From positions 1 through 29,389 of the forward strand of contig CALWKJ010000004.1 in assembly GCA_944381225.1 (NCBI GenBank): a stretch of 29,389 nt of DNA, in the 5' to 3' direction. The stretch is from an uncultured Clostridia bacterium (GTDB lineage Bacteria > Bacillota > Clostridia > Christensenellales > UBA1242). Shown one piece after another: positions 8,609 to 15,606 of the stretch. The notes below the pieces were generated by a model, which made no database searches, was not told the DNA's origin, and saw only the letters and a program-made list of their open reading frames with translations. The first letter of the stretch is position 1, and each line of letters begins with the position of its first letter. The position numbers and the translations under genes were made by a program.

Positions 8609-9469
8609 ATGAAAAACGTTATGTTGTTTTTTTATATAATATTTGTTGCACTATGTTGTAGTAATGCAACTTTTCAGCACACTGCAAAGGCTGACAACGT
8701 ATATTATGGTCGTGCTGTAGAAAATGGTGTTTATTTATATTCAAGCGCAGTTGTTTTAGAAGACATGTCAAATAGAATTTTTGAAATACCAAGAACTTAT
8801 TTTGTACAACTGCTTGGAAATGAAAACGATTTGTTTTATAGAGCATCATATAACGATATAAGTGGCTATGTTTTAAAAAGTAGTGTGTCTTGTATCGATC
8901 AAACCCCTTTAAATGCATATGTTGAAAATGTAAGTTTTAGAGTATTTACTCCAAATGGAGCAAATTTAAGATCCTCGCCAAATCAAACAAAAGGTGCAAC
9001 AAATTTAATTACAGCAATACCATTTTTAGAAACCAATTTATTATATTACGGAATTTGCGAAGGTGAAGAAGCAATAAGTTATAAAGGCAATATATGGTAC
9101 TATTGCAAATACATTTCACAGAACTCAGTTGTGTATGGATATGTTTATTCTCCACTTTGTGATTTATTAACTCCTTTTAGTGAAAACCAGGAAAAATATG
9201 AATATATCACACCCAATTTTACACAATCTCCACAAAATCCAAATGACCCAAATAAATTTTTAACAATAACAAAACCATGGCAAATTTTGGTCATAGTTTT
9301 AATTAGCCTTCCATGTTTGGGAATAATATATTTTTTGTTTAAACCTACGAAGATTGCAGGACAAAAGACAAACGTAAAGCAGGCAAAAAGAAATAAAGCA
9401 AAAAAGAAAAAAATCTCCCGATTAAAACACAGCGACTATTACGAATTAGACAGTGAATATTTTGATTAA
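8609..9469 (+). CDS. Membrane-anchored protein with two extracellular SH3-like domains
   Basis: A 286-aa protein. Signal peptide 1-28 (hydrophobic core, AKA-D cleavage), one SH3-like domain at about 30-95 (GVYLYSS...FEIPRTYFVQLLG...YRASYNDISGYV), a second at about 105-188 (GANLRSSP...WYYCKY...YGYVYSPL). A Pro/Asn linker leads to a transmembrane helix at 224-244 and a 42-residue tail: very basic (KRNKAKKKK) and ending in acidic YELDSEYFD. SH3b domains usually bind cell-wall peptides, so this may sense or hold the wall from the membrane; that is inference. It is divergent from terL and convergent with the sigma-like gene, sharing 4 nt (TTAA). No Shine-Dalgarno precedes the ATG. Whether it belongs to the phage or the host is unclear. 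Confidence 0.8.
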   Translation: MKNVMLFFYIIFVALCCSNATFQHTAKADNVYYGRAVENGVYLYSSAVVLEDMSNRIFEIPRTYFVQLLGNENDLFYRASYNDISGYVLKSSVSCIDQTPLNAYVENVSFRVFTPNGANLRSSPNQTKGATNLITAIPFLETNLLYYGICEGEEAISYKGNIWYYCKYISQNSVVYGYVYSPLCDLLTPFSENQEKYEYITPNFTQSPQNPNDPNKFLTITKPWQILVIVLISLPCLGIIYFLFKPTKIAGQKTNVKQAKRNKAKKKKISRLKHSDYYELDSEYFD

Positions 9470-10029
9470 AAAGAACTAACTTTTTTAAACTCCAAAATAA
9501 TATTATTTTTAATTTCAGTATGTAACAAACATGCATCTTCAAAATTATCAGTTTTATTTAAATCGGTTTTTTGTTTTTGATAAGTACTCAGTATCCACTT
9601 TTCATTTTTTAACAAGTTGTACAAAGCACCATCATCATAACCATTTCTGCACAATGCTTTGCTAAAACTTTCAAGTGCTGTGTTTATCTTTCTAAAAACG
9701 GTTCTTAAACAAACATTAAATTTATCTGCAATTTCAACGCTTTTTTTACCGTCAATAAATTTTAAAACAAGTATTCTTGCCATTTTTCTATCTATTTGAT
9801 ATAAACATTTTTCTACTATAAGTTTTATATTAATTAAAGTTATTTTTCTATCTGTTAAGTTTAAAATTGTGTTAGCAACATTCATAACATCGTTAAATGC
9901 AACATTATTAGAACTAACATAATAAGAATTATATGCCCTAGTTTTAACAATTTTATCGAGAGCATAAGTAACTCTCGGTAAATATCTATAAACGCTTAAT
10001 AAAGTTTTACTCCAATTATAATTTTCCAT
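9466..10029 (-). CDS. Sigma-like helix-turn-helix transcription regulator
   Basis: A 187-aa protein. Residues ~78-125 look like a sigma region 4 or ArpU-type HTH: KMARILVLKFIDGKKSVEIA followed by DKFNVCLRTVFRKINTALESF. Residues 1-75 are helical and basic with no match I recognise; residues 130-187 are a polar tail. It carries a good AAGGAG 6 nt before the ATG and a TTGACT/AATAAT promoter. Position upstream of terL on the same strand suits a late-gene activator of the phage, as ArpU-like proteins are. However, similar proteins may also be chromosomal in Clostridia, so a host role is possible. Its DNA target might be the TGTAAAAA repeats just upstream; that is inference. Confidence 0.65.
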   Translation of the reverse strand: MENYNWSKTLLSVYRYLPRVTYALDKIVKTRAYNSYYVSSNNVAFNDVMNVANTILNLTDRKITLINIKLIVEKCLYQIDRKMARILVLKFIDGKKSVEIADKFNVCLRTVFRKINTALESFSKALCRNGYDDGALYNLLKNEKWILSTYQKQKTDLNKTDNFEDACLLHTEIKNNIILEFKKVSSF

Positions 10030-10057
10030 AATAACTCCTTAATGTAATTTCCCTTAA

Positions 10058-10087
10058 ATTATTCAATAGACTTCTTAATAAAGTCAA
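10058..10087 (-). promoter_or_regulatory. Promoter of the sigma-like gene
   Basis: Minus strand TTGACT (10087-10082), 18-nt spacer, AATAAT (10063-10058). Predicted start about 20 nt before the gene's ATG. Confidence 0.55.
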
Positions 10088-10097
10088 ACCATTGTGA

Positions 10098-10165
10098 CAT
10101 TTTTTACAAAATTCTTCATATTTTTACAAATTGTGCCATATTTCGACATTTTGCATGTTTTTACA
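10098..10165 (-). repeat. Three direct repeats of a TGTAAAAA-type motif
   Basis: On the plus strand, CAT(N0-1)TTTTTACA occurs at 10098-10108, 10117-10128 and 10154-10165; the first two are followed by AA. On the minus strand the motif reads TGTAAAAA(N)ATG. They lie directly upstream of the -35 of the sigma-like gene, at about 40 to 110 nt from its predicted transcript start. Candidate regulator sites. Confidence 0.5.
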
Positions 10166-10185
10166 TCGCCGTTTGATTGTTATAT

Positions 10186-10201
10186 TAGAACATATGTTCT
10201 A
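10186..10201. promoter_or_regulatory. LexA/SOS-type palindrome
   Basis: Perfect 16-bp palindrome TAGAACATATGTTCTA. Its core GAAC-N4-GTTC matches the Gram-positive LexA (DinR) box. No gene starts close by on the plus strand; the nearest downstream gene is the sigma-like gene on the minus strand, about 157 nt away. It could control that gene or be left over from a lost lysogeny module. Confidence 0.5.
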
Positions 10202-10212
10202 TTTTATAAGTA

Positions 10213-10240
10213 AAAATTTGACAACTAATTGTCAAATTTT
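10213..10240. repeat. Perfect 12-bp inverted repeat
   Basis: Arm AAAATTTGACAA at 10213-10224, 4-nt loop, arm TTGTCAAATTTT at 10229-10240. Eleven nt from the LexA-type palindrome. It lacks a GC-rich stem and long T-tract, so an operator is as likely as a terminator. Confidence 0.5.
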
Positions 10241-10365
10241 AAACAGTTTTAAATTTTTTTTATGAACTTTGCATCCATTCTATGTTTTATATAATAAGAT
10301 TATTAAAAATAATATGTTATTTCAATTTTTTATGACGTTTTTATTTTTAACGGGTGCAACATACA

Positions 10366-10391
10366 AACAAAAAAAACCTAGTAAACTAGGC
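10366..10391 (-). terminator. Intrinsic terminator of the 10408-11385 gene
   Basis: Minus strand CCTAG, 4-nt loop, CTAGG (10390-10377), followed by eight T residues. Outer A/T pairs extend the stem. It starts 18 nt after the stop codon. Confidence 0.8.
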
Positions 10392-10407
10392 TTTTTGTTT
10401 GCAAAAT

Positions 10408-11385
10408 TTATTTAACATTATCATCTTCTAATTTTTTCCAATCTTCATCTTTATAAGGACTTATACTATATTTTCTTTTCATGTAATCTCCATTTGCTTT
10501 ATACCTTGGATTTTTATCTAATACTTTTGTTAAAACTTCTATTCTTTTCTTCAACTGTTCTTGGTTATTTATTCTAGAGGTACTACTGGTGTATTTTTTT
10601 TCACCTTCATAATGCCTTTTACCTAATGTTATTGGAAAAACGACTTCTTTTTCTTCGGAGTTTAATTCATTTACAGATTTATAGCAATCTTTTAACATCA
10701 AAAGTTCAAGTTTTTCCATATCACCTTCATAATTAGATTTAACATATGTTGGCTTTAATGTTGAACCGTTTGATTCCATGTAAGCTACATATCCATAATC
10801 ATTTTTGTTCTTTTTATTGTATCTTTCATTTACAGATGATTGACTTTCAAGGTGTTTTTTAACTGCCAACATACCATTTTTTGTGTGCAAACTTGCACTG
10901 GCTCTGTGGTCGGCAACAACCTCGCCAATTGATGGAACAAATACATTATATGAATATGAATAATTACTTGTAAGGTTAACTTTATCTTCTTCATTTTTTA
11001 AAGTGTTTTCCCTATCTCCAATTACTCCCAATTTTTTATTTTTTTCAATGTATTTTGTGCTTTTAGATAATGTTTTTGCAAGTTTTTGCTCATTTATACT
11101 TTCAGTTTGAAATTCCAAATTTTGCGTTTTAGCAAGTTTTGCAAAAGAATCTGCTTGTTTTTTTGCTGCACTTCTTCTTTTCACATACCCGGTTGTTAAC
11201 GAAGCTGTAAGAGCAACCAAATCAAGAATACCCAAACCAGCACCGAGTATTGCAACGTCAAATAATACCAACTCCATAAATGGAGCTAATGTTGCAGCAA
11301 ACATAGCAATTCCAGCTGCACCAATAGCAAAAGCAAAACTAAAGATTACACCAAATGCCAAAAGTGCCTTATTTCTCTTTTTCAT
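10408..11385 (-). CDS. Membrane protein of unknown function
   Basis: A 325-aa protein from ATG at 11385, chosen because AGGAG lies just upstream and the start MKKRNK leads straight into the membrane segments; a longer frame to 11406 has no ribosome site. Two hydrophobic helices (about residues 8-32 and 36-62, rich in Ala, Gly, Phe) form an N-terminal hairpin. The rest, ~260 residues, is polar and basic, with LAKTLSKSTKYIEKNKKLG and a C-terminal Lys-rich segment. I recognise no family. It follows rsfS on the same strand with a 60-bp gap and has its own terminator. The soluble part is probably cytoplasmic given the Lys/Arg-rich segment after helix 2. Confidence 0.7.
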   Translation of the reverse strand: MKKRNKALLAFGVIFSFAFAIGAAGIAMFAATLAPFMELVLFDVAILGAGLGILDLVALTASLTTGYVKRRSAAKKQADSFAKLAKTQNLEFQTESINEQKLAKTLSKSTKYIEKNKKLGVIGDRENTLKNEEDKVNLTSNYSYSYNVFVPSIGEVVADHRASASLHTKNGMLAVKKHLESQSSVNERYNKKNKNDYGYVAYMESNGSTLKPTYVKSNYEGDMEKLELLMLKDCYKSVNELNSEEKEVVFPITLGKRHYEGEKKYTSSTSRINNQEQLKKRIEVLTKVLDKNPRYKANGDYMKRKYSISPYKDEDWKKLEDDNVK

Positions 11386-11445
11386 ACTCTCTCCTATATT
11401 ACACAAATAGTATATACCATAAAACAGTCTAAGTCAATACCCCAA

Positions 11446-11784
11446 TTACATTATATTTTTTATAACCATACAATTTTTTCCATCTTTCCACAATTTTTCA
11501 ACATTGTATTTTAGCCTTGACTCTTTTGTGAAAATTTGAACTAAAATATCGCTAAAATCCAATGTTATCCATTGTCCTTTAATTGTGCCATCAGCATGCA
11601 AACAGGCAATCTTTTCCCTGTTAATTTCTTTTAAAATTTCAGCTAAAGTTTTTGCTTGTTGATTGTTATTAGTTGAACAAACAATCATCCTTTTAAACAT
11701 GTTAGATTTGTTTTCTGTGTTTATTAACAACACATCAAACCCATTATTTTTAATTATTTGATTGCAAATATCATCAATATCCAT
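11446..11784 (-). CDS. rsfS: Ribosome silencing factor RsfS (iojap family)
   Basis: A 112-aa protein of the size and pattern of RsfS. Diagnostic parts: FDVLLINTENKS near the N-terminus, ACLHADGTIKGQWITLDFSD (the G..gWil.D..D signature) at about 65-85, and ILVQIFTKESRLKYNVEKLW at about 85-105. RsfS binds ribosomal protein uL14 on the large subunit and blocks subunit joining when nutrients are low. GGAG precedes the ATG. The usual neighbours nadD and yqeK are not next to it. A strong promoter lies directly upstream. Confidence 0.88.
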   Translation of the reverse strand: MDIDDICNQIIKNNGFDVLLINTENKSNMFKRMIVCSTNNNQQAKTLAEILKEINREKIACLHADGTIKGQWITLDFSDILVQIFTKESRLKYNVEKLWKDGKNCMVIKNIM

Positions 11785-11810
11785 ATACTCTCCAAATACT
11801 AATATAAAAA

Positions 11811-11839
11811 ATTATATCAAATAATATCCATCAAGTCAA
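11811..11839 (-). promoter_or_regulatory. Promoter of rsfS
   Basis: Minus strand TTGACT (11839-11834), 17-nt spacer, TATAAT (11816-11811) with extended TGA. Close to consensus. Confidence 0.75.
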
Positions 11840-11878
11840 TTTATGTTTAATATAAAACATTAAGTCAATAACTATTAT

Positions 11879-12697
11879 ATGAAGAAGTTTAGCATTTTTA
11901 AAACATTTGATGTTTTTTTTAGAGTATTTATTATTTTTTTAATATGCTTTGTTTGGTGCAGATATTTTGTAAGTAATTTATTTTTAAGTTTATTTTTAAC
12001 AATAATTTTAACCACATTAATTGAAGTTGCTTATCGTTTTTTTATGAAAGCAAAAAATAAAAAAAATAATTTTAAAACAGAACAAGCAGAACAAATTGAA
12101 GAATATATAAACAGTTTTGTGTTCTTAGAAAATTCTTATGCAGTAAATTTTTTTTACAACCTTTCAAAAATTAATCACTCTGCAACAAAAAAAAGCAATT
12201 ATATAATAATTCAAAACGAACATAGCAAAATTATTTTATTCCCATATTTTTTGTACAGAGATTTAAATGTTGATGATTTAATAAGTATTTATAACAAAGC
12301 GAAAAAAGAAATTCCTACAAGAATAATAATCTGTACTAACAAAATAGAAAATAATACTATTAAATTATCTCATAAATTGCAAATTGAAACGTTTATTTTA
12401 GACGGAATACAAACTTATGAAAAACTTATAAAAAAGTATAATTATTTCCCAATTAAAACTAAATTGAAATCACTGCCAAAAATTACTTTTAAGGACTTGT
12501 GCAGTTATGCTTTAAACAAAAAAAGAACAAAGGGCTATTTAATAACCTCAATATTATTACTTTTTTCAAGTTTTATTGTACCCTATAAAATTTACTATGT
12601 TGTAATGTCGAGTTTGCTGTTAATCTTTTCACTAATTTCTTTTACCAATCCAAAGTACAACAAAATTGACACTGTTGAGCTTTTAGATGTATCCTAA
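11879..12697 (+). CDS. Membrane protein with a degenerate Mrr-like central domain (tentative)
   Basis: A 272-aa, Lys- and Phe-rich protein with two N-terminal hydrophobic helices (about 12-31 and 34-52), a soluble central part (about 80-205) and two C-terminal helices (about 218-236 and 239-257). The central part has strand-helix order reminiscent of Mrr/NERD nuclease-like folds: NYIIIQNEHSKIILFPY, then TRIIICTNKI, then LQIETFILDGIQTYEKLI. The Asp and QxK catalytic residues are not seen (QNE instead), so it would be inactive if the fold is right. I recognise no named family. No Shine-Dalgarno precedes the ATG. The stop overlaps the yhbY stop by 4 nt. Confidence 0.7.
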   Translation: MKKFSIFKTFDVFFRVFIIFLICFVWCRYFVSNLFLSLFLTIILTTLIEVAYRFFMKAKNKKNNFKTEQAEQIEEYINSFVFLENSYAVNFFYNLSKINHSATKKSNYIIIQNEHSKIILFPYFLYRDLNVDDLISIYNKAKKEIPTRIIICTNKIENNTIKLSHKLQIETFILDGIQTYEKLIKKYNYFPIKTKLKSLPKITFKDLCSYALNKKRTKGYLITSILLLFSSFIVPYKIYYVVMSSLLLIFSLISFTNPKYNKIDTVELLDVS

Positions 12698-12993
12698 ATG
12701 TTAATGTCAATATGCTTAACATCTTTTCTTTTGCTTTTTCTATAAAAAACAACAATACCACCTATCACTTGAACAACATCACAACCAACTAGATTTGAAA
12801 TTTTTTGTGCTAATTCTTTAATATTGTCATCACAATTTTTTAAAATTTTCACTTTAACAAGTTCATTTTTATCAAGCATTTCTTCAATTTGAACTATTGA
12901 ATTATCTTTTAATCCATCTTTTCCAATTTGCATAGACGAATTATATGTGCTAGCAATTTTTCTTAAATAAGCTCTTTGTTTTGTAGTTATCAT
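12694..12993 (-). CDS. yhbY: YhbY-type RNA-binding protein (CRM domain)
   Basis: A 99-aa single CRM domain. MITTKQRAYLRKIAS at the start, then MQIGKDGLKDNSIVQIEEML, LVKVKILKNC and VVQVIGGIVVFYRKSK match YhbY proteins throughout. These associate with pre-50S ribosomal subunits. It is transcribed after obgE, another 50S assembly factor, with a 9-nt gap. AAGGAG lies 5 nt before the ATG and overlaps the obgE stop region. The last ~12 residues are a polar extension. Confidence 0.92.
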   Translation of the reverse strand: MITTKQRAYLRKIASTYNSSMQIGKDGLKDNSIVQIEEMLDKNELVKVKILKNCDDNIKELAQKISNLVGCDVVQVIGGIVVFYRKSKRKDVKHIDINI

Positions 12994-13002
12994 CCTTTCT
13001 CC

Positions 13003-14271
13003 TTATTCTTCATATTCAAATGAAATATCTTTTATTATTACAGTGTCTCCAATTTTAAGACCCTTTTCTTTAAGTTTGTCAATAATTCCAAATTTTTTAA
13101 GTGCAGATTGAAAATATGCAAATGACATGTCATCGCTCAACACAATTCCTCTAACCATGTTATCAATCAAACCACCAAAAACTTCATATGTTGAATTGTC
13201 AATTTTTTTAACATCAAAAGAACTCTTATCACGTTCATCAAAATTTGTCAATTCAACATCTAGTGGTGCAGGCTTAGGCGTTTTTTCCAAAACTTGCCAT
13301 ATTTTTGATTTTAATTCGTCAATACCTTTATGAATTATTGAACATAACAAAATTGGCTCTTGTTTAGTTTTTTCTTTAAACTTTTTAACTTTTTCATTAA
13401 GTTGTTCTTCGCTTAACAGGTCAATTTTAGTCAGTGCTACTATTTGAGGAACTAACGCAAGCTTTTGGCTGTATTTTTTTAATTCGTCATTTATTTTAAA
13501 ATAATCTTCCACTGAATCTCTTCCCTCACATTCAGAAATGTCAACAAGGTGAACAATTACCCTAACACGTTCAACATGCTTTAGAAAATAGTGTCCAAGA
13601 CCAGCCCCCTCGCTTGCTCCATCAATTAGTCCGGGTATGTCGCACGCAACAAAACTGTTGCCCTTGTATGAAACAACTCCAAGGTTTGGATAAATGGTTG
13701 TAAAGTGATAGTTGGCAATTTTAGGATTAGCATTACTTATAACAGATAAAAGTGTGCTTTTTCCAACATTTGGATATCCAACAAGTCCAACGTCTGCAAT
13801 GGTTTTAAGTTCTAATATAACTTGCCTTTCTTTAACAACTTCCCCAGTTTGAGAAAAATGTGGTGCTTGCCTTGTTGGCGTTTTATAATACTCATTGCCA
13901 TGGCCTCCATTTCCACCTTTAAGTGCAACAAATTTATCTCCATTGTTTGTAAGGTCAGCAATAACTTTTTCGCTTTCAGCATCTAAAATAACCGTTCCAC
14001 ATGGCACCTCAATAATTACATCTTTCCCGTCTGCACCTTTTTTGTGTTGTTTTTCTCCCTTTAGTCCATCTGTGGCAACAAATTTTTTCTTAAAAGAAAA
14101 ACCATAAAGCGTGTTTATGCCTTCATTAGCAACAAAAATAACACTTCCACCTTTTCCACCATCTCCACCGTCTGGACCACCATTCATTGTTAGTTTTGAC
14201 CTATAAAAAGATACGGCTCCATTTCCGCCGTTTCCTGCTTTTATAGTAATTTTAACTCTATCTAAAAACAT
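13003..14271 (-). CDS. obgE: Obg-family GTPase, 50S assembly and stress checkpoint
   Basis: A 422-aa protein with all three Obg domains. Glycine-rich Obg fold at 1-157 (AGNGGNGAVSFYR, GGPDGGDGGKGGSV, KGGNGGHGNEYY). GTPase domain at ~158-325: G1 GYPNVGKS 165-172, switch Thr near 191, G3 DIPG 211-214, G4 TKID 281-284. OCT C-terminal domain at ~345-422. Essential GTPase that binds late 50S intermediates and links growth to (p)ppGpp. AAAGGA precedes the ATG. It sits between nth and yhbY on one strand with gaps of 24 and 9 bp, a likely operon. Confidence 0.97.
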   Translation of the reverse strand: MFLDRVKITIKAGNGGNGAVSFYRSKLTMNGGPDGGDGGKGGSVIFVANEGINTLYGFSFKKKFVATDGLKGEKQHKKGADGKDVIIEVPCGTVILDAESEKVIADLTNNGDKFVALKGGNGGHGNEYYKTPTRQAPHFSQTGEVVKERQVILELKTIADVGLVGYPNVGKSTLLSVISNANPKIANYHFTTIYPNLGVVSYKGNSFVACDIPGLIDGASEGAGLGHYFLKHVERVRVIVHLVDISECEGRDSVEDYFKINDELKKYSQKLALVPQIVALTKIDLLSEEQLNEKVKKFKEKTKQEPILLCSIIHKGIDELKSKIWQVLEKTPKPAPLDVELTNFDERDKSSFDVKKIDNSTYEVFGGLIDNMVRGIVLSDDMSFAYFQSALKKFGIIDKLKEKGLKIGDTVIIKDISFEYEE

Positions 14272-14295
14272 AATTTTTCCTTTGTGTGTATTATA

Positions 14296-14940
14296 TCACA
14301 TTTTATATTGTTTATCTAATTTTTTATAGTATTTACAAAAATCTTTTAATTTACAAATATTACAATCGGGATTTCTTGCTTTGCAGAAATATCTTCCAAA
14401 CAAAACCATTTTATGGTGCAAATTTCCTATGTTTTGTTTAAAAATTTTTTCAAGTTTAATTGAGCACTTATCAGGATTTTTTTCGTCAACTATTCCCAAT
14501 CTATTAGACACCCTTAAAATATGCGTATCAACGGCAATAACTTTAGCACCATAAACATTGTTTAAAACAACTTTTGCCGTCTTCATTCCAACGCCACTTA
14601 AAGAAGTTAAATCCTTTAAATTGTTTGGAACTGTTCCACCATATTTTTCAATTAATTGCTTGCTTAACAAAACAATGTTTTTTGCTTTATTTTTATATAG
14701 CCCACAAGGCTTAATTATTTCTTCAATAACCTCAATTTTTGCAACAGCAAAATCATACGGCGTTTTGAATTGTTTAAATAAAATAGGCGTTATTAAATTT
14801 ACTCTCTTATCAGTACACTGCGCCGACAAAACAACGGCAACCAAAAGTTGAAATGGCGTAGAAAAATTAAGTTCGCACTTAGCATTTGGGAACATATCAT
14901 CTAAATACTTTAAAAAAAATTGCTTTTGGTCTTTATTCAT
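14296..14940 (-). CDS. nth: Endonuclease III (base-excision DNA glycosylase/AP lyase)
   Basis: A 214-aa protein that matches Nth end to end. Helix-hairpin-helix LSGVGMKTAKVV (114-125) holds the catalytic Lys120; Asp138 lies in VDTHILRVSNRLG; both fall at the positions known for the E. coli enzyme. The 4Fe-4S ligands are Cys186, 193, 196 and 202 (C-X6-C-X2-C-X5-C). It removes oxidised pyrimidines and cuts the abasic site. There is no Shine-Dalgarno; a good promoter ends 7 nt before the ATG, so the mRNA is probably leaderless. It heads the nth-obgE-yhbY operon. Confidence 0.96.
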   Translation of the reverse strand: MNKDQKQFFLKYLDDMFPNAKCELNFSTPFQLLVAVVLSAQCTDKRVNLITPILFKQFKTPYDFAVAKIEVIEEIIKPCGLYKNKAKNIVLLSKQLIEKYGGTVPNNLKDLTSLSGVGMKTAKVVLNNVYGAKVIAVDTHILRVSNRLGIVDEKNPDKCSIKLEKIFKQNIGNLHHKMVLFGRYFCKARNPDCNICKLKDFCKYYKKLDKQYKM

Positions 14941-14947
14941 GCAAAGT

Positions 14948-14977
14948 AAAATAGCATATAAACAATAAACAAGTCAA
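14948..14977 (-). promoter_or_regulatory. Promoter abutting the nth start codon
   Basis: Minus strand TTGACT (14977-14972), 18-nt spacer, TATTTT (14953-14948) with extended TGC. The ATG begins 7 nt after the -10, where transcription itself should begin. Confidence 0.65.
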
Positions 14978-14990
14978 GTTAAACATTTAA

Positions 14991-15016
14991 TTAATACGCG
15001 AAAGCTTAGGTATTAA
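14991..15016 (-). terminator. Weak hairpin after the 66-aa zinc-ribbon gene
   Basis: Arms TTAATAC (14991-14997) and GTATTAA (15010-15016), 12-nt loop, overlapping the stop codon of the gene ending at 15013. On the minus strand it is followed by TTAATTAAATGTTT. The stem is weak. Confidence 0.35.
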
Positions 15017-15213
15017 AAAAACATACATATAATCAAAATGGCAAGAAGAAAAATTAATGTAAAAGCAAAAATAATTTTTTTCTCATAATACATAATCTTT
15101 CTAATTTTTTGCCTATCATGTTCACTTAAAACACTTCCACAATAAGGACAATACTCTTCTCCAAAAGCAGTAGCATTAAATTTTTTGCCACAATAATTGC
15201 ACTTTTTTCTCAT
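15013..15213 (-). CDS. Small zinc-ribbon membrane protein
   Basis: A 66-aa protein. CNYCGKKF and CPYCGS (Cys pairs at residues 5/8 and 22/25) form a likely four-Cys zinc ribbon. A polar linker leads to one transmembrane helix (about 48-65) at the very C-terminus. Tail-anchored layout, ribbon on the cytoplasmic side. Function unknown. It lies 37 bp after another zinc-ribbon membrane gene on the same strand, so the two may work together. Confidence 0.72.
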   Translation of the reverse strand: MRKKCNYCGKKFNATAFGEEYCPYCGSVLSEHDRQKIRKIMYYEKKIIFAFTLIFLLAILIICMFF

Positions 15214-15250
15214 AATCTACCCAAAATTGCCACCTTATAAAATTACAAAA

Positions 15251-15469
15251 TTATATGTCCCATTGATGTCCACAATTTTTACATATTGCTCTTGTTTTGG
15301 TAATAGTTTTTTTGTTTGTCAATGCCATAAAGAACCAAAATAACAGTCCAATGCCAAAAGTTAAAAACGCAAACAAAAGCCAGCCAATCCACGACAAAGC
15401 CCCTCGGTTTTTACTTTGAACATTAGAAACAAATTCAATGCTATCATTTCCACATTTTGGACATTTCAT
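15251..15469 (-). CDS. Small membrane protein with a split zinc ribbon
   Basis: A 72-aa protein. One Cys pair is at the N-terminus (CPKCGN, residues 3-8) and the other at the C-terminus (CKNCGHQW), with a hydrophobic, Trp- and Phe-rich segment (about 26-50) between them. The two halves can form one zinc ribbon only if the hydrophobic segment is a re-entrant or in-plane hairpin, as in LITAF-like proteins. GAGGTG precedes the ATG. It is divergent from the XRE regulator; the shared upstream region holds two palindromes. Exact function unknown. Confidence 0.75.
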   Translation of the reverse strand: MKCPKCGNDSIEFVSNVQSKNRGALSWIGWLLFAFLTFGIGLLFWFFMALTNKKTITKTRAICKNCGHQWDI

Positions 15470-15535
15470 GATTTCACCTCACGAATTTTAAATTTGAATG
15501 ATTTATTGATAAGAATTTTATGTAAAACTTTCATA

Positions 15536-15585
15536 TACTCATTTTGAGTATTTTACAAATAAATTATACTCAAATTGGGTATAAT
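15536..15585. promoter_or_regulatory. Two operator-like palindromes and -10 element before the XRE regulator
   Basis: TACTCATTTTGAGTA (15536-15550) and TACTCAAATTGGGTA (15567-15581) share arms and have centres 31 bp apart, about three helical turns. The second overlaps the TATAAT at 15580-15585 on the plus strand. A dimeric XRE repressor bound there would block its own promoter and possibly the divergent zinc-ribbon genes. Confidence 0.65.
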
Positions 15586-15606
15586 GTCAATAATATTGAG
15601 TTAAAA

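Larger units (their letters stand above)
10030..10407. other. Regulatory intergenic region, 378 bp
   Basis: No supported gene on either strand; the longest reading frames are about 25 codons without ribosome sites. It holds, left to right, the sigma-like gene promoter, three TGTAAAAA-type repeats, a LexA-type palindrome, a 12-bp inverted repeat and the terminator of the next gene. Each is listed separately. Confidence 0.7.

Noticed and set aside
10195..10266. Short frame (about 23 codons) starting in the LexA-type palindrome
   Set aside because: No ribosome site and low-complexity product; chance frame.
15544..15606. Upstream ATG for the XRE regulator
   Set aside because: It lies inside the operator and before the -10 element, so would not be in the transcript.
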